Source: JACIYW01 sp014359745 (lineage in GTDB: Bacteria; Pseudomonadota; Alphaproteobacteria; Rhodobacterales; Rhodobacteraceae). From it: a stretch of DNA of 64,000 nt. Below, one piece after another: positions 41,563-50,429 of the stretch (within the stretch, counting starts at the first letter, position 1; every line of letters begins with the position of its first letter). The stretch is taken from the NCBI GenBank assembly GCA_050433985.1, contig JBNPWE010000001.1, positions 263,183 to 327,182 of the forward strand, given 5' to 3'. The translations under genes and the position numbers were made by a program. Under the pieces are notes generated by a model. It saw only the letters and a list, made by a program, of their open reading frames with translations, did not search any database and was not told the origin of the DNA.

Positions 41563-42888
41563 TTATCGTGTGTAAAGAACATCCGGCAGCCAGGTGACCA
41601 GCGCCGGAAACACCGCAACAAGCAGGCACATCACAATGATGAGCCCGATGAACGGGAACACGCCGCGAATTATGGACGATGTGCGCAGCTCTTTCGGGGC
41701 GATGGCGCGCAGGTAGAACAGCGCATAGCCGAATGGCGGTGTCAGGAACGATGTCTGCAACACCACGGCCATCAGAACCACGAACCATAAAAGATTCACA
41801 TCAGGCATTTCCTGAATGATCGGCAGGAAGATCGGGAAGGACAGCAGCACGATCCCCGTCCAGTCCAGAAATGCCCCCAGGATGAACACGATCCCCATCA
41901 TCATGGTGATCAGCATCCAGGGTTCCATATCCAGGGTGCGGATCAGATCCTGCGTGGCGCGCAGCCCGCCGGTGATGTTGAACACCCCGGTAAAGGCCGT
42001 GGCGCCCACGATGATGAACAGGATCATCGCCGAGGTGCGACCGGTTTCCACCATCGCGCCGTAAAAGCTTGCCAGCCGGAACTTGCCCCGCGCGATCACG
42101 ATCAAAAGCGCCAGCGCCGCCCCGATGGCCGACGCCTCGGTCGCGGTGGCGATCCCGGCCAGAAGCGATCCCAGAATGCCGAAGATCAGCACCAGCGGCG
42201 GCAGCGCTTCCAGCAGCAGCATCCGCACCAGCGTGGCGCGGCCGACCTTTTCGTCGGGTTCCACCGCAGGCGCCAGATCCGGCCGCAGAACCGAGATGAC
42301 ATAGACGTAAAGGGCGTAACTGAGCCCCAGAAGCAAACCGGGCATCATCGCGCCGGCAAACAATTCCCCCACCGACAGCGGCGAATAACTGGCCATCAGG
42401 ATCAGCATGATCGAGGGCGGTATCAGGATCCCCAGACAGCCCGAGGCCGCAATCACCCCCGTTGTCAGCGTCGGCGCATAGCCATATTGCAGCATCGGCC
42501 GCAGCGCCATCACCCCCATCACCGTGATCGACGCGCCGATGATGCCCGTGGTGGCCGCCAGCAGGATGGAAATGAACACCACCGCCAGCGCCAGCCCGCC
42601 CCGCACCCGGCTAAGCATCAGGCGCAGGGTTTCGAACATCCGGTCGGTCACGCCCGAATCCGACAGGAACCGCGCCATCAGCACGAACAGCGGAATGGCG
42701 ATCAGGGTGTAATTGTCCAGCACATCGCCAAAGATGCGGTTGATCACGATGCCCAGCACCATCGGCTTGCCCGCGATGATCGCCGTCAGCACGGCGGTGC
42801 CGCCCAGAACGAAGGCCAGCGGATGCCCCATGAACAACCCGATCACAAGCAGGCTGAACATCAGAACGGCAATAAGTTCGGGGTTCAT
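41563..42888 (-). CDS. TRAP transporter large permease (DctM family)
   Basis: This 441-residue protein has about twelve membrane segments typical of DctM, with FMGHPLAFVLGGTAV at the N-terminus, ASGCLGILIPPSIMLILMAS in the first half and TPPFGYALFYLRAIAP near the end. It is the channel part of a Na+-coupled TRAP transporter. The start overlaps the small permease stop by four bases and the binding-protein gene follows 25 bases downstream. Confidence 0.94.
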   Translation of the reverse strand: MNPELIAVLMFSLLVIGLFMGHPLAFVLGGTAVLTAIIAGKPMVLGIVINRIFGDVLDNYTLIAIPLFVLMARFLSDSGVTDRMFETLRLMLSRVRGGLALAVVFISILLAATTGIIGASITVMGVMALRPMLQYGYAPTLTTGVIAASGCLGILIPPSIMLILMASYSPLSVGELFAGAMMPGLLLGLSYALYVYVISVLRPDLAPAVEPDEKVGRATLVRMLLLEALPPLVLIFGILGSLLAGIATATEASAIGAALALLIVIARGKFRLASFYGAMVETGRTSAMILFIIVGATAFTGVFNITGGLRATQDLIRTLDMEPWMLITMMMGIVFILGAFLDWTGIVLLSFPIFLPIIQEMPDVNLLWFVVLMAVVLQTSFLTPPFGYALFYLRAIAPKELRTSSIIRGVFPFIGLIIVMCLLVAVFPALVTWLPDVLYTR

Positions 42889-43379
42889 TCAACGGCCTCC
42901 TGCCGGTCGAAGACAATCTTGATCACCTCGGCGATCCCTTGCAGCAACAACAGCCCCGCCGCGACGCACATCGCAATTTTCAGCGGATAAACCGGCATCT
43001 GGATCGCGCCATAGGTCACCTCGCCCTGGTTCCAGGATCGCAGCGCGAAATCCCAGGATCGCGTGACGAACACCCAGGCGAACGGAAAGAAGAAGATCAG
43101 ATATCCCAGCAAATCAATCGCCCGCTGCGCGCGCGCATTCAGTTTCTCGGTCACGATATCAACCCGCACATGCGCCTTGTGGCGCAGCGCATAGCCGCCC
43201 AGCATGATGAAATAGAAACCGAACATCTGTTTGGATACGTCAAAGGCCCATCTTGTCGGCTCATTGAACGCATAGCGCAGAATGACATCATAGATGATGA
43301 TGGCCGCAAACACGATTGCAAGGACCGATACGACCCGCCCCACGATCTCGTTAAGGCCGTTTATCGCACGCACGATCAT
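42885..43379 (-). CDS. TRAP transporter small permease (DctQ family)
   Basis: This 164-residue protein has four membrane segments, with NEIVGRVVSVLAIVFAAIII at the N-terminus and RRSWDFALRSW-like sequences in the third loop; FNEPTRWAFDVSKQMFG is typical of DctQ. It pairs with the large permease gene, overlapping it. It is the first gene of the TRAP operon; the promoter must lie in the 236 bases before it, which also hold copy E of the dispersed repeat. Confidence 0.92.
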   Translation of the reverse strand: MIVRAINGLNEIVGRVVSVLAIVFAAIIIYDVILRYAFNEPTRWAFDVSKQMFGFYFIMLGGYALRHKAHVRVDIVTEKLNARAQRAIDLLGYLIFFFPFAWVFVTRSWDFALRSWNQGEVTYGAIQMPVYPLKIAMCVAAGLLLLQGIAEVIKIVFDRQEAVE

Positions 43380-43506
43380 GATGTTCCCCCCGCGACACCA
43401 AACAGTCCCGTAAAGCCGGGCGCCCGCCTTCGGTCAGCCGCCTCCCCTTGGGATGACGTTGGCGTGTTTCATGTGGAAATTCAAGCACCACACACCGTCA
43501 CCACCA

Positions 43507-43550
43507 AGAAAACGTTCCTTCGCTTCATCTTGAAAAAATACTTGTCCGTC
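43507..43550 (-). repeat. Dispersed intergenic repeat, copy E
   Basis: On the minus strand: GACGGACAAGTATTTTTTCA, AGATGAAG, then a GTTTTCTTGG tail. The ATG at the start is replaced and the reading frame is broken, unlike the other copies. It lies between mutT and the TRAP small permease gene, both on the minus strand, so it is the only copy not past a stop in the usual relative orientation. Confidence 0.65.
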
Positions 43551-43612
43551 GATTCCGGTATAAAGTGGCTGGTGGGCGGCAAGGTAGCTCATGCGACTGA
43601 CAGGGATCCGGT

Positions 43613-44011
43613 CTAAAGCCAGTCGCGCAGGATCGGGATCAGCGGCAGGTCGGCGGGCGGCATCGGGTAGGTGCGCAGATCGGCCGCGCGCACCCATTTC
43701 AACACCTGCCCTTCGCGCGGATGCGGCACGCCTTGCCATTTGCGGCAGGCAAAGACCGGCATCAGCAGGTGAAAATCCGGGTAGGCATGGCTGGCGAATG
43801 TCAGGGGCGCAAGGCAGCTAGCCCATGTGTCGATGCCCAGTTCCTCGTGCAACTCGCGGATCAGCGCCGCCTCGGGGGTCTCATGCGCTTCCACCTTGCC
43901 GCCGGGAAATTCCCACAGGCCGGCCATGGATTTGCCTTCGGGGCGCTGCGCCAGCAACACGCGGCCATCCACGTCGATCAGCGCGACGGCGGAAACCAGG
44001 ACCAGTTTCAA
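43613..44011 (-). CDS. mutT: MutT-type (deoxy)nucleoside triphosphate pyrophosphohydrolase
   Basis: This 132-residue Nudix hydrolase removes 8-oxo-dGTP. The Nudix box is GGKVEAHETPEAALIRELHE followed by ELGI, matching G-x5-E-x7-REUxEExGU. WEFPGGK and the N-terminal VLLAQRPEGKSMAGLW are typical of MutT. It is coupled to argJ by a four-base overlap and forms the mutT-argJ-ppiC operon commonly placed beside secA in Rhodobacteraceae. Confidence 0.93.
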   Translation of the reverse strand: MKLVLVSAVALIDVDGRVLLAQRPEGKSMAGLWEFPGGKVEAHETPEAALIRELHEELGIDTWASCLAPLTFASHAYPDFHLLMPVFACRKWQGVPHPREGQVLKWVRAADLRTYPMPPADLPLIPILRDWL

Positions 44012-45402
44012 GAACGATAGTCGGCGTTGATGTCGATATAGCGGTGGGTCAGATCGCAGGTCCAGACCGTCATCGCGGCGCGGCCAAGGCCCAGATCAAC
44101 GCCGATGCGGATATCCTGCGCCTTCATGATCGCGGCCCCGTCGGCCTCGGCATACCCTTCGGCCACCTGACCGTCGCGCGCCACCTCTATGTCGCCAAAG
44201 CGGATCGACAGGCGGTCGCGGTCGGCTTGTGCGCCGGATTTGCCCACGGCCATCACGATGCGGCCCCAGTTCGGATCCTCGCCCGCGATGGCGGTTTTCA
44301 CCAGGGGCGAATTGGCGATGGAAAACGCCACGCGCCTTGCGTCGGCCTTGTCGACCGCGCCGGTGACGTTGATTTCAACGAATTTCGTCGCCCCTTCGCC
44401 ATCGCGCACCACCTGATGCGCAAGGTCCAGCATCACCGCCCCCAGCGCCGCCTCGAAGGCGCGGGAGGGTTTGCTGCGCAGATCGGTGATCTCGGGTGCA
44501 TCCGACTGGCCGGTGGCCGCCACGATCAGCGCGTCAGAGGTCGATGTGTCGCCATCAACCGTTATGGCGTTGAAGCTGGTTTCAACCTGCCGCGACAGGA
44601 TTTTTTGCAGCCGGTCGGCCGATATTTTGGCGTCGGTAAAGATATAGACCAGCATCGTCGCCATGTCGGGGGCGATCATGCCCGAGCCCTTGGCGATCCC
44701 GGCGATTTTGATGGTGCCGCCGTCCACGATCACCTCGGCGCTGGCGCCCTTGGCGAAAGTATCGGTGGTCATGATCGCCTTTGCCGCGTCACCGATGCCG
44801 TCTGCTGCCAGCCCGGCGGCCAGGTCGGCGATTTTGGCGGTGATCCGATCATCGGGCAACGCTTCGCCGATGACCCCGGTCGATGCGGTGAACACCCGTG
44901 ACGGCGGCACATCAAGGGCGGCCGCCACCGCGTCGGATATCCGCGCGACAGAGGCCACGCCATTCGCCCCGGTAAAGGCATTGGCATTGCCCGAGTTGAC
45001 CAGAATAGCCGCCCCGGCGCCGCTGTCGACGCGCCCGGCAAGCTTGGCCTGACAATCCAGAACCGAAGCTGCCCGTGTCGCCGACCGGGTGAACACCCCG
45101 GCAATTGAGGTGCCGGGGGCCAGCCGCACCAGCATCACATCGGTGCGGCCGGGATAGCGCACACCGGCGGCCACGGCCGCAAATTCGACCCCGCCGATAA
45201 CCGGCAGCGCCGGAAACCCGCCCTTTGGTGCCAGCGGAGAGACGATCTTTACCTTGGCAGGTTTGGCAGCCTGCGGGGCGGGCGCGACATCGGCCTTTTT
45301 CAGGGCCTGTTTTTTCGACGACTTGGCGGCTTTCGCCTTGGTCTTGGCCTTGTCATCCTTGCCCTTGTCACTCTTGGCCTTTGTCTTTGTGTTCTTGGCC
45401 AT
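44008..45402 (-). CDS. argJ: Bifunctional glutamate N-acetyltransferase/amino-acid acetyltransferase ArgJ with basic N-terminal extension
   Basis: This 464-residue protein makes N-acetylglutamate and recycles the acetyl group in arginine synthesis. The self-cleavage site is visible as STGVIGE, where cutting before Thr generates the two subunits, and the ending RCDLTHRY/INADYRS is typical. Usual ArgJ has about 410 residues; this one has about 53 extra at the N-terminus, nearly all Lys, Ala and Asp/Ser (KAKSDKGKDDKAKTKAKAAK). The codons there are normal and the frame is continuous. It is coupled to mutT. Confidence 0.93.
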   Translation of the reverse strand: MAKNTKTKAKSDKGKDDKAKTKAKAAKSSKKQALKKADVAPAPQAAKPAKVKIVSPLAPKGGFPALPVIGGVEFAAVAAGVRYPGRTDVMLVRLAPGTSIAGVFTRSATRAASVLDCQAKLAGRVDSGAGAAILVNSGNANAFTGANGVASVARISDAVAAALDVPPSRVFTASTGVIGEALPDDRITAKIADLAAGLAADGIGDAAKAIMTTDTFAKGASAEVIVDGGTIKIAGIAKGSGMIAPDMATMLVYIFTDAKISADRLQKILSRQVETSFNAITVDGDTSTSDALIVAATGQSDAPEITDLRSKPSRAFEAALGAVMLDLAHQVVRDGEGATKFVEINVTGAVDKADARRVAFSIANSPLVKTAIAGEDPNWGRIVMAVGKSGAQADRDRLSIRFGDIEVARDGQVAEGYAEADGAAIMKAQDIRIGVDLGLGRAAMTVWTCDLTHRYIDINADYRS

Positions 45403-45428
45403 GGCGTCCCCCGCAGATGATGCTGTGT

Positions 45429-46337
45429 CTAGTTCTGCAAAAGGTTCTGATTGCTCAGCACGCTGCGGTCAACCCCTTCGGTGGATCGGGTGATGCTGGC
45501 CGCGTCGGTGACCTTGCCGATCAGCGCTTCGGCGGCCTGCCGCTGAAGCGTGCCGGCAAGTTCCTCGCGGGCTTCTTCCAGGGTGGGGGCGGTGGTTTGA
45601 CGGGTATCGTTAAGCTTGATCAGATGCCAGCCGAATTGCGTCTGGACCGGGCCTGCCACCTCGCCCTTTTTCATCGCTTTGATCGCGGTTTCGAACTCCG
45701 GCACCATTGCACCCTCGCCGAACCAGCCCAGATCGCCACCGGATTGCGCGGCGCCATCGGTTGAATGTTCCTTGGCCTGTTCGGCAAAATCGGCGCCGCC
45801 GTCGATCGCGGCCTTGATGGTTTTGGCCTCTTCCTCGGTCTCCACGATGATATGGGCGGCGTTGTATTCGGTGGCGGGCACAAAATCGCCATAGGTGCTT
45901 TCATAAAGCGCCTTGATCGCCTCATCGGTGACGGCAGATTCCGCCGCGCGGGACAACGCCGCCCCGGCCAGGTAAGACCGGCGGTTGGTTTCCAGCGCCA
46001 GCTTGTCGGTGCGGCTCAGGTCATCACCAAGGTTCTGGACCAGCGCGGTCTGCTGTATCAACTGTTCCAGAATCCCGTCGAACAGCACCTCATCGGGCAG
46101 TTGCCGGTATTGCTGGGGCAACTGACCGCGCAACGAAATCATGTCGCCCACGGTGATTTCGATGCCATTGACGGTGGCAACGACGGTATCGGCTGTGGCA
46201 TCGACCTTTGGCGCGGTTTTTTCAGCGGTGGCGGCGGGCTCTGCGGCCTTTCCGGTTGCGCTGTCTTGCGCCATGGCGGGCGATGTGATCGCCAGTGCTG
46301 CGGCGAGGCCGGCGAAAAGTCGTATTCTGGTGGTCAT
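45429..46337 (-). CDS. Periplasmic peptidylprolyl isomerase, parvulin type
   Basis: This 302-residue protein has a signal peptide (MTTRIRLFAGLAAALA...AMAQ) and a parvulin domain (about 155-255) with EYNAAHIIVETEEEA, GGDLGWFGEGAMVPEFE and VQTQFGWHLIKL. It is a SurA/PpiD-like foldase for exported proteins, in keeping with its location next to secA. A GGAGA ribosome site precedes the ATG at 46337; the upstream start at 46382 was rejected. It is divergent from secA and heads the ppiC-argJ-mutT run. Confidence 0.9.
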   Translation of the reverse strand: MTTRIRLFAGLAAALAITSPAMAQDSATGKAAEPAATAEKTAPKVDATADTVVATVNGIEITVGDMISLRGQLPQQYRQLPDEVLFDGILEQLIQQTALVQNLGDDLSRTDKLALETNRRSYLAGAALSRAAESAVTDEAIKALYESTYGDFVPATEYNAAHIIVETEEEAKTIKAAIDGGADFAEQAKEHSTDGAAQSGGDLGWFGEGAMVPEFETAIKAMKKGEVAGPVQTQFGWHLIKLNDTRQTTAPTLEEAREELAGTLQRQAAEALIGKVTDAASITRSTEGVDRSVLSNQNLLQN

Positions 46338-46375
46338 GTCGTCTCTCCTGCATGGGCCATGCCGGCCCCTTGACG

Positions 46376-46404
46376 TTGACACTCCGCAGACAGCCGCTTA
46401 CATC
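46376..46404 (+). promoter_or_regulatory. Candidate secA promoter
   Basis: TTGACA at 46376-46381 and TACATC at 46399-46404 are 17 bases apart, about 114 bases upstream of the secA start, in the divergent region. Confidence 0.4.
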
Positions 46405-46517
46405 GCCAATGGCTGGCCGAGACCGCCCGCAGGTGTGTGACGTTCTAGGCGTGCGCATCGGGCGGGACAAGGCCAAGGCCATAACGAACCTGTCACGGCG
46501 CGGCAATCGGAGAAAAC

Positions 46518-49217
46518 ATGCTTGGTCTGGGAACTCTCGCCAAAAAGGTGTTTGGCACGCCGAATGACCGCAAGATCAAGGCGACACGTCCGATCGTTGA
46601 AAAGATCAACGCGCTGGAGCCTGAATATTCCGCCCTGTCCGACGAAGGGCTGAAGGCCAAGACGGTGGAATTCAAGGAGCGGCTGGAAAAAGGCGAAAGC
46701 CTTGACGATCTGCTGCCCGAGGCTTTCGCCAATTGCCGCGAGGCGGCGCGCCGCGCCCTGGGCCTGCGGGCCTTTGACGTGCAGCTCATGGGCGGGATCT
46801 TTCTGCATCAGGGCAATATCGCCGAAATGAAAACCGGCGAAGGCAAGACACTTGTCGCCACCTTTCCGGCCTATCTGAACGCGCTGACCGGCAAGGGCGT
46901 GCATATCGTCACCGTCAACGATTACCTTGTGCGCCGCGATGCGGAATGGATGGGCAAGGTTTATGCCGCCCTTGGCATGACAACCGGGGTCATCGTGCCC
47001 CACCAGCCAGACGCGGAAAAACGCGCCGGGTATCAGGCCGATATCAGCTATGCCACCAATAACGAACTTGGCTTTGACTATCTGCGCGACAACATGCGCT
47101 CTGAACTCAAGGACATGGTGCAGCGCGGCCATTTCTATGCCATCGTTGACGAGGTAGACAGCATCCTGATCGACGAGGCGCGCACACCCCTGATCATTTC
47201 CGGCCCGTCGCAGGACCGATCCGACCTGTATCGCACCATAGATCGGTTCATCCCCGATCTTTTGCCCGAACATTACGCGCTCGATGAAAAAACCCGCAAC
47301 GTGACCTATACCGAAGAGGGCAACGAATTCATCGAGGACAAGCTTCTGAAAGCTGGCATCCTGCCCGAAGGCCAGTCGCTTTATGATCCCGAATCCGCCT
47401 CATTGGTGCATCACGTCACCCAGGGGCTGCGGGCACACAAGCTGTTCCAGAAGGAAAAGGACTATATCGTCCGCAATGGCGAAGTGATGCTGATCGATGA
47501 ATTTTCCGGCCGCATGATGCAGGGTCGGCGCCTGTCGGACGGGCTTCATCAGGCGATCGAGGCCAAGGAAGGCGTCGAGATTCAGCCGGAAAACATCACC
47601 CTCGCCTCTGTCACCTTCCAGAACTATTTCCGGCTTTACGAAAAACTTTCAGGCATGACCGGCACGGCAGTGACCGAGGCCGAGGAATTCGCCGAAATCT
47701 ATCGCCTCGGCGTGGTCGAGGTGCCAACCAACAAGCCGATCATGCGCATCGATGAACACGATCAGGTTTACCGCACCGTGCGCGAAAAATATCAGGGCGT
47801 GATCGAATCGATCAACGAAGCCCATGCCAAGGGCCAGCCGATCCTTGTCGGCACCACCTCGATCGAGAAATCGGAAGAACTGTCCAGGCTCCTGAAAGAT
47901 GCCGGGATCGAACACAACGTCCTCAACGCCCGCCACCACGAACAAGAGGCCAAGATCGTGGCCGAGGCCGGCCGCCTTGGCGCGGTCACCATCGCCACCA
48001 ACATGGCCGGGCGCGGCACCGATATTCAGCTTGGCGGCAATGTCGAACTGAAGGTGCTGGAAGAACTCGCCGCCAACCCCGACGCCCATCCCGACGAGGT
48101 GCGCGCCCGGATAGAGGCCGAACATGCCGATGAAAAGGCCAGGGTGATAGAGGCCGGCGGCCTGTTCGTGCTGGCCACCGAACGCCACGAAAGCCGCCGC
48201 ATCGACAACCAGTTGCGCGGCCGGTCCGGTCGGCAGGGCGATCCGGGCCGATCCAGTTTCTTCCTGTCGCTTCAGGATGATCTGATGCGGATATTCGGGT
48301 CGGAGCGGCTGGAAAAGGTTCTGTCCTCGCTGGGCATGAAGGAAGGCGAGGCGATCGTGCACCCCTGGGTGAACAAATCTCTGGAAAAGGCCCAGGCCAA
48401 GGTCGAGGGCCGCAACTTTGATATCCGCAAGCAATTGCTGAAATTCGACGATGTGATGAACGATCAGCGCAAGGTGATCTTCGGCCAGCGCATGGAGATC
48501 ATGGAGGCCGAGGATCTTTCGGAAATCGTCGCCGATATGCGCCATCAGGTCATCGATGACCTGGTTGATGAATACCTGCCGCCGAAATCCTATGCCGATC
48601 AGTGGGATGTGCAGGGCCTTTATGCCGCCTGCCTGCAAAAACTGGGCATCGACGTGCCGGTCATCGGTTGGGCCGATGAAGACGGCGTTGATCAGGATAT
48701 CGTGCGCGAACGCCTGTATGAGGCGTCGGATACCTTCATGTCCGAAAAGGCCGAAAAATTCGGTGCCGAAACGATGCGCACCATCGAAAAGCAGTTGCTG
48801 CTGCAAACCATCGATACCAAATGGCGCGAACATCTGCTGACGCTGGATCACCTGCGATCGGTCGTCGGCTTTCGCGGCTATGCGCAGCGCGATCCGCTGA
48901 ACGAATACAAGACCGAAGGATTTGGCCTTTTCGAAAGCATGCTCAATTCCCTTCGCGTCGATGTAACCGAAAAACTGGCGCAGATCCGGCCCCTGTCGCA
49001 AGAGGAACAGCAGGCGATGCTGCAACGGTTGGCCCAGCAGCAAGAACAGTTGCAGGCCGCCGCCGATCCGGCGCTGGTCGAAACCGCGCCCGCAACCCCG
49101 CTTCTGGCCGGATTTGACGAAGCCGACCCCACCACATGGGGTGATCCCGGACGCAATGATCCCTGTCCCTGCGGATCGGGCAACAAGTTCAAACATTGCC
49201 ACGGGCGCTTCGCCTGA
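46518..49217 (+). CDS. secA: Preprotein translocase ATPase SecA
   Basis: This 899-residue protein is the motor of Sec export. Motifs in order are MKTGEGKTLVA (Walker A), VHIVTVNDYLVRRDAEWMG, the DEAD-type DEVDSILIDEARTPL, TNMAGRGTDIQLGG in the second motor domain, and the C-terminal zinc tail DPCPCGSGNKFKHCHGRFA that contacts SecB and lipid. The length is normal. The start is fixed by MLGLGTLAKKVFGTPNDRKI. Confidence 0.98.
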   Translation: MLGLGTLAKKVFGTPNDRKIKATRPIVEKINALEPEYSALSDEGLKAKTVEFKERLEKGESLDDLLPEAFANCREAARRALGLRAFDVQLMGGIFLHQGNIAEMKTGEGKTLVATFPAYLNALTGKGVHIVTVNDYLVRRDAEWMGKVYAALGMTTGVIVPHQPDAEKRAGYQADISYATNNELGFDYLRDNMRSELKDMVQRGHFYAIVDEVDSILIDEARTPLIISGPSQDRSDLYRTIDRFIPDLLPEHYALDEKTRNVTYTEEGNEFIEDKLLKAGILPEGQSLYDPESASLVHHVTQGLRAHKLFQKEKDYIVRNGEVMLIDEFSGRMMQGRRLSDGLHQAIEAKEGVEIQPENITLASVTFQNYFRLYEKLSGMTGTAVTEAEEFAEIYRLGVVEVPTNKPIMRIDEHDQVYRTVREKYQGVIESINEAHAKGQPILVGTTSIEKSEELSRLLKDAGIEHNVLNARHHEQEAKIVAEAGRLGAVTIATNMAGRGTDIQLGGNVELKVLEELAANPDAHPDEVRARIEAEHADEKARVIEAGGLFVLATERHESRRIDNQLRGRSGRQGDPGRSSFFLSLQDDLMRIFGSERLEKVLSSLGMKEGEAIVHPWVNKSLEKAQAKVEGRNFDIRKQLLKFDDVMNDQRKVIFGQRMEIMEAEDLSEIVADMRHQVIDDLVDEYLPPKSYADQWDVQGLYAACLQKLGIDVPVIGWADEDGVDQDIVRERLYEASDTFMSEKAEKFGAETMRTIEKQLLLQTIDTKWREHLLTLDHLRSVVGFRGYAQRDPLNEYKTEGFGLFESMLNSLRVDVTEKLAQIRPLSQEEQQAMLQRLAQQQEQLQAAADPALVETAPATPLLAGFDEADPTTWGDPGRNDPCPCGSGNKFKHCHGRFA

Positions 49218-49418
49218 TCGGCGTTTCAGGCGAAATTGCGGCGTTGGTTGGCGCGGTTTCCGGGACAATTCCAGATATTGTTGCCGATACAGAACCTTTT
49301 CCCGCATTTGGTGTGCCATCTGCCGCCAATACCCGCTGCAATTGACATCGGGCCGACATTCGATTGCCGTTTTCCCCGCTTATGGTCGATTTCAAGACCT
49401 TAGCGGATGGAGGGTTCA

Positions 49419-50411
49419 GTGACACCGATCAGAAAAGTGGCAATGGTCACGACCACCTTGTCAATTGCGATGGGAATCGGCCAGGTGATGCAATCGCAAG
49501 CGCCGGGCATTCAGTCTGAGGCGGCGTCTTCGGCCTCCAGCCCCTCCGATGCCGCCATGCCGGTCAAGGTAACGCTTCTGGCCGCGACCGAAACCGGCGC
49601 CACCACCTTGCCGAACCTGCCCGACAGCACGGCGGCCCTGCCGTTCCGCCCGGTTGGCCTGTCGGGGTATGTGTTGCCCGACGATGGGTTGATCGCGGTC
49701 CCGGCCGCCAAACCCGACAACGGCGCCCCGTCTTGTGACATGGGCCTGTCGGTGGCTGCCACCCCGGCGGCGATGCTGGCGCTGCGCGTTGATGCGCCCT
49801 GCCGCACCAACGCGCGGGTGGTGATCCGGCACGCCGGGCTGGCGATCACCGGGCGCACGAATGACCTCGGTCAGATGCAGGTCGGGATACCGGCGCTGGC
49901 CGCGCAGGCCAGGGTATCGGTCGCGTTTGCCGATGGCGCCACGCTGAGCGCGGGTGCCGAGGTGCCCGACCTTGCCGATTTCGACCGCGTCGGCATTCAA
50001 TGGCCGGGCAAGGCGGCGTTCGAACTGCATGCGCTGGAATTCGGCGCGACCGAAAACAGCCGTGGCCATGTTTCCGCCGTCGATCCGCGCAACCCCGCCC
50101 ATGGCGAACGTGGCGCGGGGGGATTCATGTCGATCCTGGGCGATGCAGGCGTGGCCGAGCCGCTGCTGGCCGAGGTGTACAGCTTTCCCGCCGCGCATAT
50201 GACGCAATCCGGCACGGTGCGGATTTACCTTGAGGCGGCGGTAACACCCGATACCTGCGGGCGCGTGATCACCGGCAAAACCCTTGATCTGCGTCAGGGG
50301 TCACGGTTGCGGATGATGGATCTGTCTTTGCCGATGCCCGATTGTGATGCGTTGGGGCAACTTCTGGTGTTGAAAAATCTTCTTCCAGACATGAAGATCG
50401 CGCGAAACTGA
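49419..50411 (+). CDS. Uncharacterised envelope protein downstream of secA
   Basis: This protein of about 330 residues is not recognised. The N-terminus looks like a signal peptide or anchor (VAMVTTTLSIAMGIGQVM), followed by Ala/Ser/Pro-rich linker sequence and a beta-rich remainder with two cysteine pairs (SCDMGLS, PCRTNAR, DTCGRV, PDCDAL). Orthologues in Rhodobacteraceae are annotated as translocase only because they sit beside secA. The GTG at 49419 has a GGAGGG site four bases upstream and was preferred over the ATG at 49407. It is 18 bases upstream of the OmpA-type gene and probably co-transcribed with it. Confidence 0.8.
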   Translation: MTPIRKVAMVTTTLSIAMGIGQVMQSQAPGIQSEAASSASSPSDAAMPVKVTLLAATETGATTLPNLPDSTAALPFRPVGLSGYVLPDDGLIAVPAAKPDNGAPSCDMGLSVAATPAAMLALRVDAPCRTNARVVIRHAGLAITGRTNDLGQMQVGIPALAAQARVSVAFADGATLSAGAEVPDLADFDRVGIQWPGKAAFELHALEFGATENSRGHVSAVDPRNPAHGERGAGGFMSILGDAGVAEPLLAEVYSFPAAHMTQSGTVRIYLEAAVTPDTCGRVITGKTLDLRQGSRLRMMDLSLPMPDCDALGQLLVLKNLLPDMKIARN

Positions 50412-50429
50412 AAAGGCGCGCGCCCCTCC

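Noticed and set aside
47649..49319. Minus-strand open frame of 556 codons opposite secA
   Set aside because: secA is certain on the plus strand; the reverse frame is a codon-bias artefact.
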